A stretch of DNA of 48,166 bases from Bacteroidota bacterium (GTDB lineage Bacteria > Bacteroidota > Bacteroidia > B-17B0 > Aurantibacillaceae): positions 1 through 48,166 of the forward strand of contig JAFDYB010000017.1 in the NCBI GenBank assembly GCA_018267655.1. The letters are read 5' to 3'. The position numbers and the translations under genes are program-made. Each line of letters starts with the position of its first letter. The stretch's first letter is position 1. The notes beneath the pieces are model-generated. The model ran no database searches. It had not been told where the DNA came from and saw only the letters and a program-made list of their open reading frames with translations. Below, one piece after another: positions 34,917 to 43,065 of this stretch.

Positions 34917-37190
34917 ATGAAAATAGGAACAAAATTAACTATAGCTTTTTTTACCATTGGCTTTGCCGCGATGTTTCTTACAGGCATTATAAGTTACAAT
35001 AGTGCCGGCAGCGCCCTAGAAAAAGAATCGTTTAAAAAACTAACCGTTATACGCGAATTAAAATCAAATCAAATTAGCAATTATTTTACCCAAATAAAAA
35101 ATCAATTGCTGGCAATGGCAGAAGATCCTTCGATAATCGATGCGGCTAAAGGTTTTAAAAAAGGTTTTAATGGTATAATAGATGAATTACACCTTAATAC
35201 CGAGGGGTTGATGCAAAGACGCAATAAAGTAGATGATTTTATAGATACTGTATTTGTACCCGAGCTTTTTAAAAAAAACATAAGTATTGTAAATAAAAAA
35301 AACATTGAATCTAAAACGGCAAATGGTTTGGTTTTGCAGCAATTTTTTATAGCAGAAAATGAAAATCCGGTAAAACAAAAACAACAGCTCGATTCCATAA
35401 AAGTAAAATGTACTTACAATAATTATCATAAAAAGTACCACTTAGCCATTAAAGAATTTATTGAACGCTTTGGCTACTACGATGTTTTAATAATTGACAA
35501 TGAAACTGGCAATGTAATTTATTCTGTTTTAAAAGAAATTGATTTTGCGTCCTCTATTAATGACGTAGGATACAGAAACACAAACCTTTCAGAGGCCTTT
35601 AATTTAGCAGTAAAACTAAAACATAAAAACCATGTGGCTTTGGTTGATTTTAAAGAATATCTCCCATCATACAATGCTCCAACTTCATTTATGGCCTGCC
35701 CAATATATGAACAACACAAAATTATTGGTGTACTTGTATTTCAAATGCCGATTAATAACATAAATAATATCATTACAAATAATAATAATTGGGAAGCTGT
35801 AGGTTTAGGCAAAACCGGGGAAAGCTCGCTAATTGGCGAAGATTATACATTACGCAATCAAAACCGTTTATTTATTGAAGATAGCGCCACGTACTTCAAA
35901 AATCTTATTGAAATTGGAACATCAAAAACATTACTCCAAAAAATAAAAAATTATAATTCAACCATTGGCTTACAAGAAATAAAAACGCAAAGTGTTAAAA
36001 ACGCTTTTAACGGACAAACGGGACATTTAATTTCGTACGACTATTTGGGCAACAAAGTGTTAACATCATTTAAGCCTTTAATAATAATGGGCAAAAAATG
36101 GGCACTGATTGAGGAGGTTGCATTTTCAGAAGCCTTAGCACCGGTAGTTGTGCTTAAAAATAAAATATTATTAGCTTCTGTTTTTATTTTACTTTTTATT
36201 TTAATTGTTTCGTTTATTGTTTCTAAACGGATTTCAAAACCCATAAAAGAACTAAACACTGATGCCTTAGAACTTGCGAAAGGAAATTTAAGTGTAATCA
36301 TAAATAATACACATAATAAAGATGAAATTGGGTCGCTCGCCAAAAGTTTTGAAGTAATGCGCAATGCCCTAAAAGAATTTATTGATGATTTAGAAACTAA
36401 AATAGTTGAACGTACTCAAGAAATAGTAACTCAAAAAAATTCGCTTGAAGCTAAACAAACCGAAATAATAAATAATTTAAATTATGCTAAAAATATACAA
36501 CGTGCTTTAATGGCAAGCGATTTGTTTTTAAAAAAATATTTAAATGAATATTTTATTTTATTTAAACCTAAAGAAATTGTAGGAAGTGCATTTTATTGGG
36601 CCACAAAAACAAACACACATTTTTATTTAGTGGTAGCAGATAGCGCGGGATTCGGAATTTCAGGTGCCTTTATAAGTTTGTTAAACATGGCTTTTTTAAA
36701 CGAAGCTATAAATCAATATAAATTAAACGAGCCCAACGAAATTTTAAATCATGTTCATAATAGGCTAATTAAAAACTTAACTAACGAAAAATTAAACGAT
36801 GGCATGGATATTATGCTGCTAAGCATTGCTTTTGACTCAAATACAGTTAGCTATTCCTCAGGAAACATAATACCATTAATGGTTCGCAATAATAGTATTA
36901 TTGAATTACCTTTTAATACAGAGCAGGTTGGTGTTGGAAATAAAAAAGCGAATTTCAATTTACAAACTGTAAACATTACCTTGGGCGATGTACTTGTATG
37001 TGGCACCAACAGTTACTTTATGCAATTAAATAAAAATAACGAAACGCTTGGCTTAACAAGGTTTAAAGAAAATTTGCTTCGAGTAAAGAATTTTAATCAA
37101 ATATCAAGTGAATTAGTAAACGTGTTTAATGATTACAGGCAAGGTGCTGAACAAGTAGAAGATGTGTGTATGGTAGGAATAAAATTTTAA
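34917..37190 (+). CDS. membrane sensor with HAMP and SpoIIE/PP2C-like domain, probably not a standard phosphatase
   Basis: This 757-residue sensor has TM1 at about residues 8-30, a large extracytoplasmic sensing region (about 31-410), TM2 (414-437), a HAMP domain (about 438-490), a coiled coil (485-530) and a SpoIIE/PP2C-type C-terminal domain (535-757). Active members regulate sigma factors or partner switches by dephosphorylation. Here the SGDFYW motif reads GSAFYW with Ala558 where the metal-binding Asp belongs, and the GHG turn reads GFG (Phe579). Asp575 and the final EDVCMVG are kept. Activity is therefore doubtful. It stands alone, with no anti-sigma partner beside it. Confidence 0.85.
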   Translation: MKIGTKLTIAFFTIGFAAMFLTGIISYNSAGSALEKESFKKLTVIRELKSNQISNYFTQIKNQLLAMAEDPSIIDAAKGFKKGFNGIIDELHLNTEGLMQRRNKVDDFIDTVFVPELFKKNISIVNKKNIESKTANGLVLQQFFIAENENPVKQKQQLDSIKVKCTYNNYHKKYHLAIKEFIERFGYYDVLIIDNETGNVIYSVLKEIDFASSINDVGYRNTNLSEAFNLAVKLKHKNHVALVDFKEYLPSYNAPTSFMACPIYEQHKIIGVLVFQMPINNINNIITNNNNWEAVGLGKTGESSLIGEDYTLRNQNRLFIEDSATYFKNLIEIGTSKTLLQKIKNYNSTIGLQEIKTQSVKNAFNGQTGHLISYDYLGNKVLTSFKPLIIMGKKWALIEEVAFSEALAPVVVLKNKILLASVFILLFILIVSFIVSKRISKPIKELNTDALELAKGNLSVIINNTHNKDEIGSLAKSFEVMRNALKEFIDDLETKIVERTQEIVTQKNSLEAKQTEIINNLNYAKNIQRALMASDLFLKKYLNEYFILFKPKEIVGSAFYWATKTNTHFYLVVADSAGFGISGAFISLLNMAFLNEAINQYKLNEPNEILNHVHNRLIKNLTNEKLNDGMDIMLLSIAFDSNTVSYSSGNIIPLMVRNNSIIELPFNTEQVGVGNKKANFNLQTVNITLGDVLVCGTNSYFMQLNKNNETLGLTRFKENLLRVKNFNQISSELVNVFNDYRQGAEQVEDVCMVGIKF

Positions 37191-37199
37191 AAAATTAAT

Positions 37200-37652
37200 C
37201 TAAAACTTTCGACTTAAATCACGCTCTATATCACGTTTTTTTATGTCTTCACGTTTATCAAATTCTTTTTTCCCTTTAGCCAGAGCAATATCTAGCTTTG
37301 CATAACCGCTTTCTGATATAAACATTCTAACCGGAATAATAGCTAAACCTTTATCTTTTAATTTTTTTTCAAGCTTATTTAATTCCGTTTTATTTAATAA
37401 AAGCTTACGATCTCTAATAGGAGTATGGCTATAAAACGAAGCTTCACTATACTCGGTAATATGCATGTTTCTTACAAGTAACTCTCCATTTTCAAAAACA
37501 CAATAACTATCTCCTAAATTCACTTTCCCTTCGCGGATAGATTTTATTTCAGTTCCCTTTAAAATAAGGCCGGCCGTATAGCGTTCAATAAAAGCATAAT
37601 CAAATTTTGCTCTTCTGTTTTCAATGTTAACACTATTGCTTAATTTAGGCAT
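37200..37652 (-). CDS. smpB: SsrA-binding protein
   Basis: SmpB binds tmRNA and directs it to stalled ribosomes for trans-translation. The 150-residue protein shows the OB-fold core (FDYAFIERYTAGLILKGTEI, IREGKVNLGDSY, LLVRNMHITEYSEAS) and a basic C-terminal tail (KGKKEFDKREDIKKRDIE) that enters the mRNA channel. ATG 37652 is chosen: the TTG at 37658 is the end of a TAAATTTG element. The tmRNA gene itself is not in the window. The gene is divergent from the GNAT gene with only 17 bases between the starts. Confidence 0.96.
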   Translation of the reverse strand: MPKLSNSVNIENRRAKFDYAFIERYTAGLILKGTEIKSIREGKVNLGDSYCVFENGELLVRNMHITEYSEASFYSHTPIRDRKLLLNKTELNKLEKKLKDKGLAIIPVRMFISESGYAKLDIALAKGKKEFDKREDIKKRDIERDLSRKF

Positions 37653-37655
37653 GCA

Positions 37656-37663
37656 CAAATTTA
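37656..37663 (-). promoter_or_regulatory. -7 element TAAATTTG three bases before smpB
   Basis: On the minus strand TAAATTTG, then TGC, then ATG 37652. It is a full TAnnTTTG match with the same gap as recR and dusB. It lies between divergent start codons only 17 bases apart. Confidence 0.6.
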
Positions 37664-37669
37664 CAAAAA

Positions 37670-38161
37670 ATGAATAGAATTTCTTTATTAAAAGCAGATG
37701 TTAGTGATTGCGAAAAAATTCAAAAATTAGCAACCGCTATATGGCATCAACATTACACATCAATAATAAGTTTAAATCAAATTGAATATATGCTCAACAA
37801 AATGTATTCTGTAAATGCATTAACGCAACAAATGGTAGAGCAAAAACATCTTTTTTATTTCATTGAAAATAATAATATTTTGTATGGATTTATTTCAATT
37901 AAATTAACAAGTGGCAATGAGTATTTTATAAATAAGTTTTACATAGATGAAACTATTTCAAATACCGGAGTTGGCTCAATAGTGTTGGCTCAAATTAAAA
38001 ATATATTTAAGCCAAGTGCAATGCGCCTAACGGTAAATCGTAAAAATTTTAAAGCAATTAACTTTTATTTTAAAAACAACTTTAAAATTGAAAAAGTTGA
38101 AGACTTTGATATTGGCGATGGCTACTTTATGGAAGATTTTATTATGCTTTGGCAAAGCTAA
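37670..38161 (+). CDS. GNAT family N-acetyltransferase
   Basis: This 163-residue protein has the GNAT fold: N-terminal helices (WHQHYTSIISLNQIEYML), beta4 with FINKFYIDETI, and the acetyl-CoA-binding region NTGVGSIVLAQI (a diverged Q/RxxGxG/A loop). The C-terminal pattern VNRKNFKAINFYFKNNFKI is typical of RimI-like members. The substrate is unknown. A TAATTTAG element about 21 bases upstream, inside the smpB start region, may be its promoter. It overlaps the convergent gmk gene by four bases at the 3' end. Confidence 0.88.
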   Translation: MNRISLLKADVSDCEKIQKLATAIWHQHYTSIISLNQIEYMLNKMYSVNALTQQMVEQKHLFYFIENNNILYGFISIKLTSGNEYFINKFYIDETISNTGVGSIVLAQIKNIFKPSAMRLTVNRKNFKAINFYFKNNFKIEKVEDFDIGDGYFMEDFIMLWQS

Positions 38162-38730
38162 AAAGTTAAAAAATCTCTTATCAATTTTTCAGCTTCAATG
38201 CAGGCAAGTGATAAATCTTCATTAATAATTATTTTATCAAATAATTCGGCTGTTTTTAATTCCTTTTCAGCTTTAGCTACTCGGCGTGCAATGCTTTCCG
38301 GGCTATCTGTTTGGCGTAAGGTTAGACGCTGCTCTAAAATTTTTATGCTTGGCGGCATTACAAAAATTGCTAAAGCATTTGTTTTAAAATGATCTTTCAA
38401 ATTAAGTCCGCCTTCGGTATCAATATCAAAAATTACAGCTTTATTTTTTTTCCAAATACGATTAACTTCACTTTTTAAAGTACCATAATAAACGCCGGCG
38501 TAAACCTCCTCCCATTCTAAAAATTCGCCCTGTAATACCTTTTGTTTAAAATCAGGTTCAGAAAGATAATAATAATCTTTTCCGTTTTCTTCTACGCCTC
38601 TTTTACTGCGGCTTGTTGCCGAAATCGAAAATTCAATTTGATTCGGAAAACGGCTAAGCAAATGCTTAACAATGCTTGTTTTGCCTGAGCCTGAAGGTGC
38701 TGAAAAGATGATTAACTTTCCGTTTTGCAT
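38158..38730 (-). CDS. gmk: guanylate kinase
   Basis: Gmk phosphorylates GMP (and dGMP) to GDP with ATP. The 190-residue length is usual. The P-loop is FSAPSGSGKTSIVKHLL at about residues 9-25, followed by ISATSRSKRGVEENGKDYYY, the GMP-binding block, and DIDTEGGLNLK, where most homologues have DIDVQGG. RLTLRQTDSPESIARRV carries the lid region. The start at 38730 (MQNGKLII) follows a TACCTTTA element after three bases, so the transcript may be leaderless. Confidence 0.97.
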   Translation of the reverse strand: MQNGKLIIFSAPSGSGKTSIVKHLLSRFPNQIEFSISATSRSKRGVEENGKDYYYLSEPDFKQKVLQGEFLEWEEVYAGVYYGTLKSEVNRIWKKNKAVIFDIDTEGGLNLKDHFKTNALAIFVMPPSIKILEQRLTLRQTDSPESIARRVAKAEKELKTAELFDKIIINEDLSLACIEAEKLIRDFLTF

Positions 38731-38733
38731 GGT

Positions 38734-38741
38734 TAAAGGTA
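38734..38741 (-). promoter_or_regulatory. -7-like element TACCTTTA three bases before gmk
   Basis: On the minus strand TACCTTTA, then ACC, then ATG 38730. The last base differs from TAnnTTTG, exactly as in the rnpB element (TATCTTTA). Confidence 0.5.
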
Positions 38742-38802
38742 AATATTTTTTTTATGCAATTGGTTTTAGAACAAAAATTTATACCTTAGTATTTCTTTTA
38801 TT

Positions 38803-39681
38803 ATGACAATTGCGGTTTATGCCCGTTCAAATAACGAAAATCATCCTGATTTTTTATTGCAGATTAACGAGCTGTTAAAAGCAGAAAAAGTAAATTTAAT
38901 TGTTTATAAGCCTTACTATGAATTTTTATCATCAAGTTTTGGGCTTAACTTACCGGTAAGAGTTTTTGCAAATGCCGATGAATTAATTGCAAATGCCGAT
39001 TACTTAATTTCGTTGGGAGGAGATGGCACTTTGTTAGAAACTTTAGCTTTAGTAAAAAAATCAGGAATTCCGGTGTTAGGTGTAAACACCGGCCGTTTAG
39101 GGTTTTTAGCTACAGTAAACAAAACCGATTTAAAAAAAGCAATATTACTTTTATTAAATGAAAAATTTACACTTGATAAAAGAGAATTAATTGAAATAAA
39201 TGGCTGTGGCAATAAATTTGGCGAAGTTAATTTTGCATTAAACGAATTTACTATTCATAAAAAAGACAGCAGCGCTATGATTTCGATTGAAGTGTATGTT
39301 GATAGTGTATTTTTAAATTCATATTTTGCTGATGGCCTAATTATTAGCACACCTACTGGTTCAACGGCTTATTCGCTCAGTTGCGGGGGACCAATAATGG
39401 TACCGGACTCAGATAACTTTATTATAACACCTATTGCACCACATAATTTAAATGTGCGCCCAATAGTTATTTCAAACAATAAAACATTAGCATTAAAAGT
39501 GAGCGGCCGAAGTGATGTCTTTAATATAGCGCTTGATTCGCGTAGTGCTCAAATAAATCCCCAAACCGATATTATTATTACTAAAGCATCTTTTCGGTTT
39601 AACCTCATAAACCTTGAAGGACAACATTTTTTTACAACGCTTCGCAACAAAATGATGTGGGGTTTAGATAAAAGGCATTAA
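38803..39681 (+). CDS. nadK: NAD kinase
   Basis: NadK phosphorylates NAD to NADP, the only route to that cofactor. The 292-residue protein has the signature GGDGT (LISLGGDGTLLE, about residue 73), GVNTGRLGFLA, the NE region in ALNEFTIHKK, and the glycine-rich TPTGSTAYSLSCGGPI (about 186-201). It is followed after 18 bases by the YqgE gene on the same strand, likely an operon. A weak TATACCTTAG sequence precedes the gene. Confidence 0.96.
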   Translation: MTIAVYARSNNENHPDFLLQINELLKAEKVNLIVYKPYYEFLSSSFGLNLPVRVFANADELIANADYLISLGGDGTLLETLALVKKSGIPVLGVNTGRLGFLATVNKTDLKKAILLLLNEKFTLDKRELIEINGCGNKFGEVNFALNEFTIHKKDSSAMISIEVYVDSVFLNSYFADGLIISTPTGSTAYSLSCGGPIMVPDSDNFIITPIAPHNLNVRPIVISNNKTLALKVSGRSDVFNIALDSRSAQINPQTDIIITKASFRFNLINLEGQHFFTTLRNKMMWGLDKRH

Positions 39682-39699
39682 TTTTTATAATAAAAAACA

Positions 39700-40239
39700 T
39701 TGGATAAAAAACTATTAATAGCACATCCCTTAATGCACGACTCGTTTTTTACGCGGTCGGTAATTTATTTAGCTATAAATAATAATGAAGGGACATTAGG
39801 TTTTATATTAAATTTTAAAAGCCAATTTTTACTGCGTGATTTTAAGCCACAATTAAAAAATGGAAATATTCCCATTTATGAAGGGGGGCCGGTAGCTAAA
39901 AGCGAACTCTTTTTTTTACACCAATTAGGACATAAAATTTCAGATAGTTTGCAAGTTAGCGAAAATTGTTTTTTTGGCGGTAACTATACAGAGTTGCTTG
40001 ATTTAATTGAAACAGGCGAAGCAAACGAACAAAATATTCGCATGTTTATTGGTTATAGCGGTTGGGATAGCGCGCAATTAAACGATGAAATTACTAAAAA
40101 TTCATGGCTAACATTAAACGAAAATAACTTTAATTGTTTTTCGAATGATTATTATTCTATGTGGAAACAAGCCTTATCAAATTATAAAAAAAGTTATTCT
40201 ATTTTTTCAGATATAGGCAACAATGTTAGTATGAATTAA
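39700..40239 (+). CDS. YqgE/AlgH (UPF0301) family protein
   Basis: This 179-residue protein matches the YqgE family: an N-terminal LIAHPLMHDSFFTRSVIYL, then EGTLGFILNF, the IYEGGPVAKSELFFLHQLG block, and GYSGWDSAQLNDEI near the end. The family has a known fold but no proven biochemical role. The start is TTG at 39700 (MDKKLLIAHP); no ATG fits upstream. It follows nadK closely and its stop lies one base from the end of the convergent ddl-like gene. Confidence 0.9.
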   Translation: MDKKLLIAHPLMHDSFFTRSVIYLAINNNEGTLGFILNFKSQFLLRDFKPQLKNGNIPIYEGGPVAKSELFFLHQLGHKISDSLQVSENCFFGGNYTELLDLIETGEANEQNIRMFIGYSGWDSAQLNDEITKNSWLTLNENNFNCFSNDYYSMWKQALSNYKKSYSIFSDIGNNVSMN

Positions 40240-40240
40240 T

Positions 40241-42946
40241 TTAGATATAGCTGATTTTTTCTACCTTTTTTTTTCCAAAATCTAAAATCTTATCTATAAA
40301 CTCAAAAGGTTTATAATTATTAATTGCGGCTTGATGAAATATACATGTTGCCGGAGTCATTCCCGGAAGTGAGTTTACTTCTATAAAAACAACTTCAACT
40401 TTCCCATCTTTAAAAATTCTTACAAAAGCATCTATCCTGCAATATCCATTTACACCAAGCGCTTTCGCTGCTCTACCTAAAGTATCTTTAACTATATTAC
40501 TTATTCGCTGACGTTCGTTTGCATTGTTTGAATAACGAGCAGGCGTAATGTTTTGCCCTTGCCCTGCTAAAAATTTTTCCTCTAAACTTAGCACGTCTCC
40601 ATCAGCCAAGGCTTCGCTGGCTTCAAATACTTCGTAACTAACATTCCCTTTTTCATCAAACTGCGTTAGCATACCTCCGGTAATTTCTAAAAAATGCTCT
40701 GCATTATTTCGGCTAATTAGTTCTTCAACTAAAACAACTTGTTTTATAGGAAATTCTTCTTTCGCTTTAATATTAAGTATGTTAGAAGCTTCTTCATCAA
40801 GCAATTCTTCTTTTCTAAATATTAGTTTACAAAATGCGTTAAACTCACTTAACGATTTTATTTTTTTAACCGCACTGCTGCAGCCGTCATCAACCGGTTT
40901 AGCAATAAACGGATAACCAATTTCTTTTTCAAGTTTAGACTCAATTTTTTGCTTGTTTTTTTGCCAATCATCTTTTGTAACTAAAAAATGTTTGGCGACT
41001 AAAAATCCGTTTTGTTGTAAAAGTTCGTTAGTACGGTATTTGTCAATTGTTATACTTGAACTTTCTTTATTACTGCCATTATATGGCAACGAAAGTTCTT
41101 CTAATTTCTGTTGAACAGCACCATCTTCACCTGGCCTGCCGTGTAAGGCTATAAAAACTTCATCGCAAATATTTTTTAAATCATTGTACGATATTTTTAA
41201 AGGTTCGGTAATATTATTTAATGAAGCATATTTTTGAGAAATTTTTAAAGTTTCACTTTTAATTTTGGTGATAAGCGAATGTTCTTTAAAGTTTTCAACT
41301 TTTTCTTTAATATCATCTGCATTATCTTTTAACAACAGATTAATGGGAATTAAATAAAGCGAGTGAGCATCATTATTACCGGTTAAGAAAACAGGAAAAG
41401 CAGTGTACTTTTCAGACGATGAAAGTTTTTCAAACACATTTCTGCCACTTTCAACTGAAATATGCCGCTCACTTGAATAACCGCCTAAAACAACCGCTAC
41501 TTTTATCTTTTCGCTTTGTGCTTGCTGATCGTTTTTAATTGCCCCATCAAGGCGCATTAACAAAGACTCAAGAAATAAATTACCTTGATTAAATTTATAC
41601 CTTTTTGCTACGGAAGTGCGAATAATGTACGTTAAAAATTGAGAAGGATTTAATCCTATTTCTGCTGCCTGATGAAAGAAAAACGAAGACGGCATCATGC
41701 CACTGGTTGTATTTGGATCGTTTAAAAAAATTGTACCATCGTTTTTAATAAAGCCGTCTATACGCGCATACACATCAAATTTTAACTCATAAAATAATCG
41801 TTCACATTCTTTTCTAATTAATTCAATGTTTTCGTTAGGTAAATCAATTGGTGTAATTTTTCTTGATAAACCCGGCAAATATTTGCTTCTATAGTCAAAC
41901 AACTCTTTTCCTTTGCGAATTTCGGTTGGAGGTAATGCAACGGCTTTTCCGTTTTCATCTTCAAGTACAATACAGCTAAATTCTTTACCATCAATAAATC
42001 CTTCTACCAATACTGTTGATTCTGTATCTAAAGCTTCAAAAACAAATTCGCTAACATTACTTGATTGTTCGTTTAAATACTCTAATAATTCATCGGGTTT
42101 AAACAATGTAATTTTATGCTTTTGTGTTGAGCTTAGCCTCATTGGCATACCTATTCCTTCGCGAATATCAGCAAGGGTTTTGCAATAATTTATTTTTTCG
42201 GTTTGATTAAATTTTTCCCACTCATTGCTTTTTAAATAATGTATAAAAAAAGCTTTTTCAACTGCTTTAATAAATTTGTGCTCATCAGCTTCATTTAAAA
42301 TACTAACCCCAATACTGCTTCCTTGATTTGCAGGTTTTACTACTAATGGAAATTTTATATTTTTTTTTGCCGCTTGAAAAAAGGAATTTTTATTTTCTAT
42401 AAAAGCATCTCTGTCTATTTTAATAAAATTTGGTGAATTGAACCCTTTATTAATCATCAATTCTTTTTGAATAGCCTTGTTAATGCCAATTGCAGAGGCA
42501 AGTACACCTGAGCCGCTATACGGAATATTGTAATATTCTAAAAGCCCTTGAATGGTGCCGTCTTCGCCCTTTGGTCCATGCAAGCATAAAAAAACAAAAT
42601 CACATTTTTGCTTTAACTCTGCAAGGGTTATTAAACGACCAATTTTTTCAATTAACTTTAATTGCTCTTGATTATTAAGATTGCCTAATTGCTCCGCGTA
42701 AAGCTGGAAAGCAGGGTTGTGATTAAGAGGAAGGCTATCAACCGGCGGATAAAAATCGCGTATTGTTCCTTTATAAACAAACTCCCAGTTAATTTCTACA
42801 AAATTACCAAAACTATCTACAAACACCGGTATTGCTTCAAATAAGGATTTATTTAAATTATCGTAAACTGTTCTGCCACCGGCAAATGAAATTTCGCGCT
42901 CACGACTTTGCCCACCAAACAATATAGCAATTTGTATTTTACTCAT
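40241..42946 (-). CDS. double D-alanine-D-alanine-ligase-like ATP-grasp protein
   Basis: This 901-residue protein consists of two complete Ddl-like units of about 450 residues, against 300-370 for ordinary Ddl. Unit 1 shows GGQSREREISFAGG, LHGPKGEDGTIQG, VVKPANQGSSIGVS and RIDGFI, then LNDPNTTSGMMPSS, where Ddl has LNEVNT. Unit 2 (from about 480) shows GGYSSERHISVESG, LHGRPGEDGAVQQ, AKPVDDGCSSAV, CRIDAF and IEVNSLPGMTPAT. Both end their core with FHQAA. It may join D-Ala to D-Ala for peptidoglycan, or units may differ in substrate. It is a single gene; a TATTTTTA element lies four bases before ATG. Confidence 0.85.
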   Translation of the reverse strand: MSKIQIAILFGGQSREREISFAGGRTVYDNLNKSLFEAIPVFVDSFGNFVEINWEFVYKGTIRDFYPPVDSLPLNHNPAFQLYAEQLGNLNNQEQLKLIEKIGRLITLAELKQKCDFVFLCLHGPKGEDGTIQGLLEYYNIPYSGSGVLASAIGINKAIQKELMINKGFNSPNFIKIDRDAFIENKNSFFQAAKKNIKFPLVVKPANQGSSIGVSILNEADEHKFIKAVEKAFFIHYLKSNEWEKFNQTEKINYCKTLADIREGIGMPMRLSSTQKHKITLFKPDELLEYLNEQSSNVSEFVFEALDTESTVLVEGFIDGKEFSCIVLEDENGKAVALPPTEIRKGKELFDYRSKYLPGLSRKITPIDLPNENIELIRKECERLFYELKFDVYARIDGFIKNDGTIFLNDPNTTSGMMPSSFFFHQAAEIGLNPSQFLTYIIRTSVAKRYKFNQGNLFLESLLMRLDGAIKNDQQAQSEKIKVAVVLGGYSSERHISVESGRNVFEKLSSSEKYTAFPVFLTGNNDAHSLYLIPINLLLKDNADDIKEKVENFKEHSLITKIKSETLKISQKYASLNNITEPLKISYNDLKNICDEVFIALHGRPGEDGAVQQKLEELSLPYNGSNKESSSITIDKYRTNELLQQNGFLVAKHFLVTKDDWQKNKQKIESKLEKEIGYPFIAKPVDDGCSSAVKKIKSLSEFNAFCKLIFRKEELLDEEASNILNIKAKEEFPIKQVVLVEELISRNNAEHFLEITGGMLTQFDEKGNVSYEVFEASEALADGDVLSLEEKFLAGQGQNITPARYSNNANERQRISNIVKDTLGRAAKALGVNGYCRIDAFVRIFKDGKVEVVFIEVNSLPGMTPATCIFHQAAINNYKPFEFIDKILDFGKKKVEKISYI

Positions 42947-42950
42947 GTTT

Positions 42951-42958
42951 TAAAAATA
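42951..42958 (-). promoter_or_regulatory. -7-like element TATTTTTA before the ddl-like gene
   Basis: On the minus strand TATTTTTA, then AAAC, then ATG 42946. One base off TAnnTTTG, with a four-base gap to the start codon. Confidence 0.4.
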
Positions 42959-43065
42959 ATCATTATCCTTTTTTTATATCTCTGTGTTTTTGTTATTAAT
43001 TAACAATGTTTTGTAAATATTACAAAGAGTATATTGTTATTTTTATGCTCCTTAAATTGCAAATC

